From NCBI RefSeq assembly GCF_000429445.1, contig NZ_AUBW01000006.1, forward strand, positions 213,392 to 277,391: 64,000 nucleotides of DNA. Reading direction: 5' to 3'. How positions within the stretch are numbered: the stretch's first letter is position 1; each line of letters begins with the position of its first letter. The position numbers were made by a program, and so were the translations under genes. The stretch comes from Algoriphagus terrigena DSM 22685. Its GTDB lineage: Bacteria > Bacteroidota > Bacteroidia > Cytophagales > Cyclobacteriaceae. This document shows positions 15,737 through 24,342 of the stretch, piece after piece. The notes below the pieces were generated by a model. It did no database searches. It had not been told where the DNA came from and was given only the letters and a program-made list of their open reading frames with translations.

Positions 15737-17242
15737 ATGAGTAACCTGAAAAAACTTGCCGGCCAAACTGCCATCTATGGACTGAGCAGTATTCTGGGTC
15801 GATCCATTAATTTTTTACTGATCATCGTTTATACCGCCTACCTCAACCCAGAGGCTTTGGGTGCATTTACGGGCATCTACGCATTGGTCGGATTCTTAAA
15901 CATCATCTTCACGTACGGGATGGAAACGGCGTTTTTTCGCTTTTCCACAGGTAAAAACCTTGATCCCACCCGGGTATATCACAGCACCCAATCGCTTCTG
16001 ATCACTTCAACTTTGGTTTTGGGATCAGCGCTTTACCTAGCCGCGCCCTGGCTGGCAGAAGTGATGGATTACCCAGGCCAAGCCTACCTTTTTCGCTGGG
16101 TAGCTTTGATCCTTTCATTCGATGCCATCCTGGCTATTCCATTTGCCAAGTTGCGATTAGAAAATCGGGCAGTTGCCTTTGCAGGCGCCAAGCTCATCAA
16201 TATCCTTCTCAATGTTCTGCTTAATCTATTGTTGATTATCTGGATTCCTGAATGGATGGAAGAGGGACTGATCGACCCTGGTTTTATGGGTTTCCGGACC
16301 GATTGGGGAGTTGAATACATCTTGCTTTCCAATCTTTTGGCAAATGGATTAATCATCCCATATGTCTGGTGGAGAGCCGGCTTCTTCCGGTTTTCACTTG
16401 ACAAAGAGATCACTCGCCCCATGTGGACCTATTCTCTTCCCCTGCTTTTCATGGGCTTGGCGGGTGTCACCAACGAACTCGTTTCCAGGTTTTTATTTGA
16501 ATATATTTTACCTGAGAACTTCTATCCCGGACTCAACTCAAGGGAGGCTGCCGGTGTTTTTGGAGCCAATTTCAAGCTGGCAATCTTGATGAACTTGGTC
16601 ATTCAGGCGTTCAAGTACGCAGCAGAGCCCTTTTTCTTCAAGCAATCCACGGATAAAAATTCACCGCTGCTCTATGCCCGGGTCATGCATGCGTTTATCA
16701 TTTTCTGCACGGTATTAATGATCGCTATTTCAGTGAATCTGAGTTGGATCGGACCACTGTTTCTCAAAGGCGACGTCTACGCCTCGGCATATTTTATTGT
16801 CCCCATCCTGCTTATGGGCTATTTGCTTTTAGGCGTGTATTTCAATCTCTCTATTTGGTTTAAAATCACGGACAAAACCAACTACAGTTTCTGGATCACC
16901 TTGATTGGTGCGCTGGTGAGTGTGGCGGTGATTGTCTTTTTAGTACCTGTCTGGGGATATCTCGGCGGTGCATTGAGTACCTTGGCCTGCTATCTGGTCA
17001 TGACCTTGATCTGCTTTATTTTTGGGCAGAAATATTATCCGATCCCTTATCAGACCGGCAGGGACATCAGTTATCTGATCATCGCATTTGGACTGAGCTA
17101 TGCCGGGTTCTTTCTCGATTTGGATTCGGCAGGTTTAAACTTTTTTGCCAAAAATAGCCTTGTAGTACTGTTCTTGGCTTGGATTGGATATCGGGAAAGA
17201 GACCTGCTTGGCGCTGTATTCCAGCGCAAAAAACCGTTCTGA
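15737..17242 (+). CDS. Lipopolysaccharide/polysaccharide flippase (Wzx-like, MOP superfamily)
   Basis: The 501-residue protein shows about fourteen membrane helices. It opens with LAGQTAIYGLSSILGRSINFLLIIVYTAYL, the typical start of polysaccharide-biosynthesis flippases, and has METAFFRF and a second-half repeat beginning PMWTYSLPLLFMGLAGVTNELVSRFLF. Such proteins move lipid-linked oligosaccharides across the inner membrane. No glycan-synthesis genes are adjacent: upstream is a crotonase, downstream an envelope operon. It may therefore serve a glycan made elsewhere in the genome. Family confident, cargo unknown. Confidence 0.88.
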   Translation: MSNLKKLAGQTAIYGLSSILGRSINFLLIIVYTAYLNPEALGAFTGIYALVGFLNIIFTYGMETAFFRFSTGKNLDPTRVYHSTQSLLITSTLVLGSALYLAAPWLAEVMDYPGQAYLFRWVALILSFDAILAIPFAKLRLENRAVAFAGAKLINILLNVLLNLLLIIWIPEWMEEGLIDPGFMGFRTDWGVEYILLSNLLANGLIIPYVWWRAGFFRFSLDKEITRPMWTYSLPLLFMGLAGVTNELVSRFLFEYILPENFYPGLNSREAAGVFGANFKLAILMNLVIQAFKYAAEPFFFKQSTDKNSPLLYARVMHAFIIFCTVLMIAISVNLSWIGPLFLKGDVYASAYFIVPILLMGYLLLGVYFNLSIWFKITDKTNYSFWITLIGALVSVAVIVFLVPVWGYLGGALSTLACYLVMTLICFIFGQKYYPIPYQTGRDISYLIIAFGLSYAGFFLDLDSAGLNFFAKNSLVVLFLAWIGYRERDLLGAVFQRKKPF

Positions 17243-17302
17243 CTTCGCTTCGCTCTTTCGGGCAAAAGACGAAATAGTCCAGCCAATCTGAGCAAAAGGC
17301 AT

Positions 17303-17310
17303 TATGTTTG
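17303..17310 (+). promoter_or_regulatory. Possible -7 box (TATGTTTG) before the TPR gene
   Basis: TATGTTTG matches TAnnTTTG exactly and ends seven bases before the ATG at 17318. The -33 region is weak. If used, the message would be nearly leaderless. Confidence 0.35.
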
Positions 17311-17317
17311 TGAATTG

Positions 17318-19066
17318 ATGCAGCATTCCCTGATCACCGTGAGATTTATCCCAATCCTCTTCCTGTTTTGCCTTTTCTTCCTAGGGTCGAATGCCGGTTT
17401 TGGCCAGCAACCGCTTTCCAAAAAAGAAGCCAAAATCCAGGAAATCCAGACTAAGTCCAGCCGCTATTTTATCGAAGGAGAAAAGGCACTGGTACTTGGC
17501 GACCTCGAAAAAGCCTTCTTTTATCTGCAGCATTCGCTGGAACTGACTCCGGAAGAGCCTGCCATCAACTACAAAATCGCCGAGGTGCTCGTCAGATCAG
17601 ATCAGGCGCAAAAAGGCCTTCCCTATGCGGAGAAAGCCGCATCGGCGGATCCTGACAACAAGTACTATTCGCTCATGGTCGCCGAGATCTACACCAATCT
17701 CAACCAGCCGCTCAAGGCCGCCGAGATCCTGGACCGATTGACGGCTGACTCGGAGCAAAACCAACAGTACAATCTGGATCTGGCTTCTCTGTATCTCAAC
17801 GCAAACGAGTTTGACAAAGCACTGGTCGTGCTCGATCGCGCAGAGGACTACTATGGTATCCGTGAACCCTTCACCGTGCAGAAGCAGCGCATCTATCTCA
17901 GGAAAAATGACTTGCCAAATGCCATCCGAGAAGGCCGACAGTTGATTGAGGCTTTTCCCGGCAATCCCAACTATGTACTGAATCTCGTCGAAATCCTGTA
18001 CAACAATGCCCGATTGGATGAGGCATTGGAGCTGGTTTCGGAGGAAATCAGCAAGTATCCCAACCAGCCGGAACTTCAGATGGCAGCCTATACGCTTTTG
18101 AAGGAAAAAGGTGAAATCGCCCAGGCAAACGCCTATTTGATGTCGGCTTTTGAAAGTCCCGACTTGGATGGCGAGGTCAAGGCGAAGACTTTCAAATCCA
18201 TGCTTTCGGAGATGAAGACCATCGAGCGGGATTCACTTTTGGATGAGATGGAAGTGCTGATGCTGGAGTTGAATTCATCCAACGCCATGGTCCTGGAAGT
18301 CGTCGGCGAGCGGAAAAGAGCCGCTGGAGATATGCCAGCAGCAATGGACTATTTCAAAAAATCCCTTCAGATCCAGCCCAAAAACGCCTCGCTTTTGGAG
18401 CAGGTGATCCTAAATTCCTTTGGCGAAAGTCCGGATTTTGCAGAATTGGAAACCTATACCACGATGGGCGTGGATGAATTTCCGGAGGCGCCGGAGTTTT
18501 GGTTTTATGACGGCGTGGTGAAATCATCCCGAAAAAAGGACACGCTTGCCGTGCAGTCGCTCGAAAAATCCATTGAACTCAATGCCGGCAAAAACCCGCA
18601 ACTGGACCAAGTCGCCTACGGGTCACTCGGCAATTCACTGTACAACCTCGGGGAAAAAGATTCGGCGTTTGTCTACTTTGAAAAAGCACTCAAGCTCAAT
18701 CCGAACGACGAACAGGTACTGAACAATTACGCCTATTTTCTTTCGTTGGAAAAAAAGGATTTGGAAAAAGCCCGATCCATGTCCGAGAAAGTCGTCAAAA
18801 AACATCCTACCAACTCCACCTATCTCGACACCCATGCATGGGTACTCTTTCAGATGGGCAGCTATCAGGAGGCTTCGCAGTATATGAATCAGGCCATCGA
18901 AAACGATTCAGAGCCAAGCGGCGTGATGTTGGAGCATTATGGAGACATTCTTTTTCATCTTGGCAAAGTTTCTGAGGCGATGACCTGGTGGAAAAAAGCG
19001 GAAGGGAGCACCGAAGCCTCCGAAAAACTTGCCCAAAAACTAAAAGACGGAAAATACCATGAATAA
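17318..19066 (+). CDS. Secreted TPR-repeat protein, 582 aa
   Basis: The ATG at 17318 is preferred to an in-frame TTG just before it. A signal peptide (hydrophobic FIPILFLFCLFFLGSNAGFG, cleaved near GFGQ) is followed by at least ten tetratricopeptide repeats over most of the length. Examples are YFIEGEKALVLGDLEKAFFY, AYGSLGNSLYNLGEKDSAFV and SVFYFEKALKLNPNDEQVLN-like units. It probably acts as a periplasmic or outer-membrane scaffold. Its last eight bases overlap the start of the DUF4292 lipoprotein gene, and the EnvC-like gene follows, so the three form an envelope operon conserved in concept with other Bacteroidetes. The partner is unknown. Confidence 0.85.
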   Translation: MQHSLITVRFIPILFLFCLFFLGSNAGFGQQPLSKKEAKIQEIQTKSSRYFIEGEKALVLGDLEKAFFYLQHSLELTPEEPAINYKIAEVLVRSDQAQKGLPYAEKAASADPDNKYYSLMVAEIYTNLNQPLKAAEILDRLTADSEQNQQYNLDLASLYLNANEFDKALVVLDRAEDYYGIREPFTVQKQRIYLRKNDLPNAIREGRQLIEAFPGNPNYVLNLVEILYNNARLDEALELVSEEISKYPNQPELQMAAYTLLKEKGEIAQANAYLMSAFESPDLDGEVKAKTFKSMLSEMKTIERDSLLDEMEVLMLELNSSNAMVLEVVGERKRAAGDMPAAMDYFKKSLQIQPKNASLLEQVILNSFGESPDFAELETYTTMGVDEFPEAPEFWFYDGVVKSSRKKDTLAVQSLEKSIELNAGKNPQLDQVAYGSLGNSLYNLGEKDSAFVYFEKALKLNPNDEQVLNNYAYFLSLEKKDLEKARSMSEKVVKKHPTNSTYLDTHAWVLFQMGSYQEASQYMNQAIENDSEPSGVMLEHYGDILFHLGKVSEAMTWWKKAEGSTEASEKLAQKLKDGKYHE

Positions 19067-19796
19067 ACTTTTCGCAGGTGTTCTGGCACTTTTGATCATC
19101 AGCATGGCGGGGTGTGCCAAAAAAGTCATCCTCTACGAAGGAGACGGTCAGATGGAGGAGTTTCAGCCTGTCGTCGCCAAGTACGACTACCTAAGTGCCA
19201 AGGCAAAAGTGGTCATCGAAGAAGAATCAGGGAAAGTCACTCGGGGCACGCTGAGTCTCCGGGCAAAAAAAGACAGTGTCCTTTGGTTTACCATGTCTCC
19301 GGGAATGGGGATGGAGGCGATCCGTGGCTTTTTCACCCAGGACCGGATTCAGATACGGGATCGGGTCGGGCAGGACGACATCAACCTCACCTACGAGGAA
19401 TTTGAGAAATTCTACGGCTTGAAACTTTCGCTGGAACTGTTCCAAAACGTCCTTTGGGCCAATACACCATTCGACTTCGACTATCAGGACAGGCTGTTTA
19501 GAGTGGGCAAAAAGTTTGAATTGACCCAGATCAGGGACCAGGTCAGGTACTTTACCAAGATCGAAACCAGCCACGGCAAGGTATCCGAGCTGGTGAGCAA
19601 CTCGCTGGACGACCGCGGATCTGTGTTGGCGAGCTTTCCAAAATTTCAGGATGCTGCCTCTCAGCCATTTCCCGCCGAAGTCCTTTTCAAGCTAGCTTAC
19701 CAGCTTCCCGAAGGCGGCCAAAACACCATCATTCACCTGGAGTGGACTTCTATTGAGCCAAATTCACAGCCGCTCAGCTTTCCTTTCAGATTCTAA
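19059..19796 (+). CDS. DUF4292 lipoprotein (LolA-like fold expected)
   Basis: The protein begins MNKLFAGVLALLIISMAGCAKK with the lipobox cysteine at 19. The rest (YDYLSAKAKVVIEEESGKVT, LSLRAKKDSVLWFTMSPGMGMEAIRGFFTQDRI, FEKFYGLKLSLELFQNVLWA) fits DUF4292, a Bacteroidetes family whose beta-sheet pattern resembles LolA/LolB lipoprotein carriers. A lipoprotein-sorting role is plausible but unproven. Translation is coupled to the TPR gene by an eight-base overlap, and the EnvC-like gene starts five bases after its stop. Family call confident; role inferred. Confidence 0.8.
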   Translation: MNKLFAGVLALLIISMAGCAKKVILYEGDGQMEEFQPVVAKYDYLSAKAKVVIEEESGKVTRGTLSLRAKKDSVLWFTMSPGMGMEAIRGFFTQDRIQIRDRVGQDDINLTYEEFEKFYGLKLSLELFQNVLWANTPFDFDYQDRLFRVGKKFELTQIRDQVRYFTKIETSHGKVSELVSNSLDDRGSVLASFPKFQDAASQPFPAEVLFKLAYQLPEGGQNTIIHLEWTSIEPNSQPLSFPFRF

Positions 19797-19801
19797 GTTC
19801 C

Positions 19802-21043
19802 ATGCGGATTTATAGATTTATACTCTTCTTATTTTTACTGCTTTTCCTCGGGAGCTCTGACACCTTTTCCCAAACCACAAAAACGAGAGAGGAGCTGGAG
19901 CGGGAAAAAGCCGAAGTGCAGGCAAGACTCCGGGAGTTTGACGCGATCCTAAAGCAGACCACCGCCAACAAAAAAACGTCCCTGGGAGAACTCAATGCGC
20001 TGACTAGGCAGTTTCAGACCCAAAACAGGCTGGTAAACACGCTCGACCGTGAGATCCGTCTGATCAATCAGGAAATCGCCGAGACTGAAGAAAAAATCTC
20101 AGAGCTGGAGTCCCAACTCAAGGAGCTCAAGGCCGAATATTCCAGGATGATCTATTCGTCCTCCAAGATAAACCGCGGCCTTTCCATTGTCGCGTTTGTA
20201 TTTAGCTCGGGCAATTTCAACCAGCTCTACATGCGACTGAAATACCTGAGGCAATACAGTGAGAGCAGAAAACAGCAAGCGGCACAGATCGAGAAATTCT
20301 CCCTCGAACTGGCCGAACAGCGGACCTTACTGGATCAGCGAAAAGCCGACAAGGTAACCGTGCTTTCTGAGGAGCAAAAAGAAAAGGCTGAGCTTGAGCG
20401 ACTAAGAAAAAGCCAGCAAGGCGTGGTAAATACCCTTTCCAAAAAAGAGCGGGACATCCAGCGTCAGATCACCGCTACCAAAAAACAACAGGATCAGCTC
20501 AACAGGATGATCAAGAAAGTGATCGAGGACGAGATCAAACGCGCCGAAGCAGAAGCTAAAAAAGCCAACACCACCACGACCAAAAAAGCCGGAACGAGCA
20601 TGCCGATGACACCGGAAGCGGCGGCACTTTCCAGTTCTTTTGCAGGAAACAGAGGAAAATTGCCTTGGCCAGTGGCGACGGGATTCATCGCCCAGAGCTA
20701 TGGAACGTATCCGCACCCCTCACTGAAAGGCATTACACTCGAAAGTGACGGGATCGATATACGCACGCAGCCCAACTCAAGTGTAAGGACTGTATTCGAC
20801 GGCACGGTGACCAAGATCACCACCATGCCGGGTTTTGGAGGCACGGTCATCATCAAGCATGGAGAATACTACACCATGTATAGCCGACTGAAAAACATCA
20901 GCGTGAAGTCAGGTCAGGCCGTCAAGGCAAAAGACATCATCGGTGAGGCGGGCACTAACGGCGAAGGAGAAACAGAAATCCACTTCCAGACCTGGAAAGG
21001 ACTCCAGATCATGGACCCCGCAACATGGATTTCATCCAAATAG
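19802..21043 (+). CDS. EnvC-like murein hydrolase activator with degenerate LytM domain
   Basis: A signal peptide (1-24, ending TFSQ) precedes a long coiled coil (about 27-255, rich in E/K/Q/L) and a C-terminal M23/LytM domain (about 283-405). The coiled-coil plus LytM order is that of EnvC, which activates cell-wall amidases during division. The zinc ligands are lost: Ser315 stands where HxxxD needs His (ESDGIDI), Arg362 replaces the His of YAHL (YSRL), and Glu392 replaces the first His of HxH (EIHF). An activator rather than an endopeptidase is therefore expected. It is the third gene of the operon after the TPR and DUF4292 genes. Confidence 0.85.
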   Translation: MRIYRFILFLFLLLFLGSSDTFSQTTKTREELEREKAEVQARLREFDAILKQTTANKKTSLGELNALTRQFQTQNRLVNTLDREIRLINQEIAETEEKISELESQLKELKAEYSRMIYSSSKINRGLSIVAFVFSSGNFNQLYMRLKYLRQYSESRKQQAAQIEKFSLELAEQRTLLDQRKADKVTVLSEEQKEKAELERLRKSQQGVVNTLSKKERDIQRQITATKKQQDQLNRMIKKVIEDEIKRAEAEAKKANTTTTKKAGTSMPMTPEAAALSSSFAGNRGKLPWPVATGFIAQSYGTYPHPSLKGITLESDGIDIRTQPNSSVRTVFDGTVTKITTMPGFGGTVIIKHGEYYTMYSRLKNISVKSGQAVKAKDIIGEAGTNGEGETEIHFQTWKGLQIMDPATWISSK

Positions 21044-21093
21044 AATTTAAAATCGTATGTTCATAAAAAAGAGCAATTGTCAATAGCCATATT

Positions 21094-21124
21094 TTTGGCT
21101 AAGCGCGTGACACTTGTATCTTTG
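21094..21124 (+). promoter_or_regulatory. Bacteroidetes consensus promoter of tatA
   Basis: TTTG at 21094-21097, 19 bases, then TATCTTTG at 21117-21124. The tatA ATG lies 33 bases downstream. The match to TTTG-N19-TAnnTTTG is exact, and the site separates tatA-gatA from the EnvC-like operon. Confidence 0.55.
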
Positions 21125-21157
21125 TAACCCTGTATATCCTTAAACAAATACACCATC

Positions 21158-21355
21158 ATGACTACATTAGGTTTCATTCAAAACATGGGCGGAGGTTCGA
21201 TCATATTGATCATCGTTATCATCCTCTTGCTGTTTGGTGCTAAAAGGATCCCTGAATTGGCCCGAGGACTGGGTCGTGGCATTAAAGAATTCAAAGACGC
21301 TACCAAAGAAATTCAGAACGATCTTGAAGAAGGGCTGAAAGACAAGAAAAAGTAA
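21158..21355 (+). CDS. tatA: Twin-arginine translocase subunit TatA/E
   Basis: The 65-residue protein has the full TatA plan. A short N-terminus and one membrane helix ([20 protein letters not shown]) lead to the FGxxxxPEL hinge ([19 protein letters not shown]), an amphipathic helix, and a charged tail ending KDKKK. TatA forms the size-variable pore that exports folded proteins across the inner membrane. No tatC is in the window. It has its own consensus promoter and is followed after 18 bases by gatA, which starts with TTG, so both are probably on one transcript. Confidence 0.93.
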   Translation: MTTLGFIQNMGGGSIILIIVIILLLFGAKRIPELARGLGRGIKEFKDATKEIQNDLEEGLKDKKK

Positions 21356-21373
21356 TCTCTCAAGCCAATACCC

Positions 21374-22801
21374 TTGGAAAAATTTAGTTCATTCGACGAA
21401 ATCAAGAAGTCGCTCGAAAAAAAAGAGGCCGGCTGCCGGGCAATCGTCAATCACTACTTACAAAACATCTCAACGAAGGCGCATCTCAACGCCTTCGTTG
21501 AAGTTTATAAGGAGTCCGCTCTAGAACGCGCCGACCAAATCGACGAAAAAATCGCCAAAGGTAAAGCCGGAAAACTCGCCGGAATGGTAATAGGGATCAA
21601 GGATGTCCTCAACTATGCAGGACACGAATCCAATGCTGCATCGGCAATTCTCAAAGGTTACCAAGCCCAATATACTACGACCGCCATCCAAAGACTGATC
21701 GATGAAGACGCGATCATCATCGGCAGACTCAACTGTGACGAGTTTGGCATGGGCAGCTCCAATGAAAACTCTGTGCACGGCAAAGTGCTCAACGCCCTGG
21801 ATGAAAGCCGCGTACCCGGCGGGTCTTCGGGAGGTTCTGCCGTAGCCGTCCAAGCCAATCTCTGTACCGTCTCCCTGGGAACTGATACCGGAGGATCTGT
21901 CCGCCAGCCGGCAGCTTTCACGGGAATCATCGGGATGAAACCCACCTATTCACGCGTCTCCCGCTGGGGGCTGATCGCCTACGCATCCACATTTGATACG
22001 ATCGGTGTCTTTTCACGAACGGTAAAAGACAATGCACTGGTCATGGAGATCATCGCCGGACACGATGAGTTCGACAGCACTTCCTCCCGAAAACCGGTAC
22101 TCCATTACAGTGAGCTGTTGCATTTTGACAAAAAAGTAACAGTCGCTTACCTCAAAGAGACCCTAGAATCTCCTGCACTTCAAGCCGAAATCAGGGAAAA
22201 CACCTTGGCTACGCTTGATAAACTGAAGGCCGAAGGCCATGAAGTCAAAGAGGTTACATTTCCCCTGCTGAAATACCTCCTTCCGACTTATTACATTCTC
22301 ACCACGGCTGAGGCCAGTTCTAACCTCTCCCGTTTTGATGGAGTGAAATATGGCTACCGCACTCCAAACGCCCATAATCTGGAAAGCATGTACAAACTCA
22401 CCCGAAGCGAAGGTTTTGGGTATGAGGTAAAAAGAAGGATTATGCTGGGCACGTTTGTACTTTCTGCCAGCTACTACGACGCCTATTTCACTAAGGCTCA
22501 GCAGGTCAGAAGACTAATAAAAGACTTCACAGAAAATCTTTTAAACGAATTTGACTATATTATTATGCCGACGACGCCATCTACTGCGTTCAAGTTTGGT
22601 GAGCACAGCGGCGACCCTGTAGCGATGTACCTCGAGGATCTCTTCACCGTACAGGCTTCAGTATCAGGCGTTCCGGCGATCTCTATCCCTAATGGGTTTG
22701 ACAAGTCTGGCATGCCAATTGGGCTACAAGTAATGTCCAACTCATTCAAAGAGGCTGAGCTTTACGGCTTTAGCAATTACCTGACTGAATTAACCTCTTA
22801 A
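21374..22801 (+). CDS. gatA: Asp-tRNA(Asn)/Glu-tRNA(Gln) amidotransferase subunit A
   Basis: GatA generates ammonia from glutamine for the GatCAB complex, which amidates Glu-tRNA(Gln) or Asp-tRNA(Asn). The amidase-signature triad is present: Lys76 in VIGIKDVL, cis-Ser151 in PGGSSGGSAVAVQ, and nucleophile Ser175 in GTDTGGSVRQPA, with the same spacings as in the Staphylococcus aureus enzyme. Length (475) is normal. The only in-frame start near the expected N-terminus is TTG at 21374: a stop lies just upstream and no ATG occurs before residue 71. gatB and gatC are not adjacent. It is followed after 11 bases by the transglycosylase gene. Confidence 0.93.
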   Translation: MEKFSSFDEIKKSLEKKEAGCRAIVNHYLQNISTKAHLNAFVEVYKESALERADQIDEKIAKGKAGKLAGMVIGIKDVLNYAGHESNAASAILKGYQAQYTTTAIQRLIDEDAIIIGRLNCDEFGMGSSNENSVHGKVLNALDESRVPGGSSGGSAVAVQANLCTVSLGTDTGGSVRQPAAFTGIIGMKPTYSRVSRWGLIAYASTFDTIGVFSRTVKDNALVMEIIAGHDEFDSTSSRKPVLHYSELLHFDKKVTVAYLKETLESPALQAEIRENTLATLDKLKAEGHEVKEVTFPLLKYLLPTYYILTTAEASSNLSRFDGVKYGYRTPNAHNLESMYKLTRSEGFGYEVKRRIMLGTFVLSASYYDAYFTKAQQVRRLIKDFTENLLNEFDYIIMPTTPSTAFKFGEHSGDPVAMYLEDLFTVQASVSGVPAISIPNGFDKSGMPIGLQVMSNSFKEAELYGFSNYLTELTS

Positions 22802-22812
22802 ATTAACAATTG

Positions 22813-24207
22813 ATGAAAAAGTCTTTGCGCAGTACAATCATTCCGGTATTTCTCACTTGTCTGATCCCTCTGACCGAAGCTTTTTCCCAAGAAGAACCAC
22901 AGGAATCGGCCGTATTGATGTCTGAAGACATTCAGCCCAACTATCATTACGAATACATTCCGGACTTTACCTACGAAGAAGTCGAGCAGCGCATCGAGGC
23001 CATGACCATTGGGATGCCTTTTGAGCTGAATGACCGCATTTTTTCCTTTATCCAATACTTCACCGTCCGAAACAGGGACTACACCAAGATGGTGCTCGAG
23101 CGAAAAGACATCTATTTCCCGATGTTCGAAGCCACGCTTAAAAAACACGACATGCCATCCGAGATCGAATATCTTTCGATCGTGGAATCGGGCCTTGACC
23201 CTCAAATCAAAAGCCGTGTCGGAGCTATGGGACTTTGGCAGTTTATGCCAGCCACAGGCAAGATGTACGGCATGAATGTGAATCCCGATGTCGATGACCG
23301 CATGGACCCAGAGCTATCCACGGATGCCGCAGCCAAATACCTGAAGTCACTCTATCGCATGTTTGGTGACTGGGAAGTTGCGCTCGCTGCCTACAACTGC
23401 GGGCCAGGCAACGTCCGAAAAGCAATCCGGAGATCCGGTGGCAAGAAAACCTTCTGGGGGATTTACAACTACCTGCCAAAGGAAACCAGAAGCTACGTGC
23501 CCCAATTCCAGGCTTTCCTCTACATCCTCAACAATCTAGAGGCGCACAACTTCAGCCTCGAGGAACCCACCTACCCGATTGAGTACGAAAAGATCAGATT
23601 CGATCGGGCATTCAGTCTGGACAAACTCTCCGAGCTGACCGCAATCTGCATCGAAGACCTCGAGCATCTGAACCCCTCCATCAAGGCAAAAAATGTCCCC
23701 CTATCGCATCGCAGCATGGAGGTGAAAATACCAAGATCAAAGGCACCGTTTCTCAAGGAAAATCTGGCTTGGATAGGCGATTCGTTGGGAAGTCAGCCCA
23801 ACCTACTTTTAGCATCCAATGATGCGCCAGCGATCGTCGCGGTCGAGAAAGCCGTAGCATCTTCCAATTCCGCAAGAACCTCCTACCGGGTGAGATCCGG
23901 AGACGTGCTAGGTTCCATCGCCTCCAAACATGGAGTCAGTGTCAGTCAGCTGAAAGAATGGAATAACCTCCGATCAAATCTGATCAAAGTGGGACAAACC
24001 CTCTACCTGTACAACGGAAAAGCACCCGCCGCCGAAAATCTGGCTGATAATTCATCTAATTCAGGGCAGCGAACTTATACCGTCCGTCCCGGTGACTCAC
24101 TTTGGATCATTTCCCAGAAACACGCCCTGTCAGTGGATCAAATCAAGCGGTTGAACAATCTCAACTCCAACAACATCAAGCCCGGCCAACGGCTGATCAT
24201 CGGATAG
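22813..24207 (+). CDS. Membrane-bound-type lytic transglycosylase (MltD-like) with two LysM domains
   Basis: The ATG at 22813 gives a signal peptide (MKKSLRSTIIPVFLTCLIPL, cleaved after AFSQ). The SLT domain (about 95-225) contains the catalytic glutamate in IEYLSIVESGLDP, then SRVGAMGLWQFMPATGKMYG and VALAAYNCGPGNVRKAI. Two LysM peptidoglycan-binding domains close the protein: TSYRVRSGDVLGSIASKHGV (about 357-400) and RTYTVRPGDSLWIISQKHAL (about 419-464). This is the MltD arrangement, cleaving glycan strands to anhydromuropeptides. No lipobox is evident, so it is probably periplasmic. It follows gatA by 11 bases. Confidence 0.92.
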   Translation: MKKSLRSTIIPVFLTCLIPLTEAFSQEEPQESAVLMSEDIQPNYHYEYIPDFTYEEVEQRIEAMTIGMPFELNDRIFSFIQYFTVRNRDYTKMVLERKDIYFPMFEATLKKHDMPSEIEYLSIVESGLDPQIKSRVGAMGLWQFMPATGKMYGMNVNPDVDDRMDPELSTDAAAKYLKSLYRMFGDWEVALAAYNCGPGNVRKAIRRSGGKKTFWGIYNYLPKETRSYVPQFQAFLYILNNLEAHNFSLEEPTYPIEYEKIRFDRAFSLDKLSELTAICIEDLEHLNPSIKAKNVPLSHRSMEVKIPRSKAPFLKENLAWIGDSLGSQPNLLLASNDAPAIVAVEKAVASSNSARTSYRVRSGDVLGSIASKHGVSVSQLKEWNNLRSNLIKVGQTLYLYNGKAPAAENLADNSSNSGQRTYTVRPGDSLWIISQKHALSVDQIKRLNNLNSNNIKPGQRLIIG

Positions 24208-24342
24208 TTGGCTCATTTTTAAGTCGAACTTAAGTCGGTTGATCTACTTCATTAAAGTTATTTAACTTATAGATTAATTAACCAAAATCGGAAAGACTCG
24301 TTTTTAGTGATTAACTTGAGGCGATGCTTAAACAAGAAAACT

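Noticed and set aside
24219..24233. TTAAGT-CGA-ACTTAA hairpin after the transglycosylase gene as a terminator
   Set aside because: The stem is short and AT-only, and no T-run follows, so termination cannot be supported.
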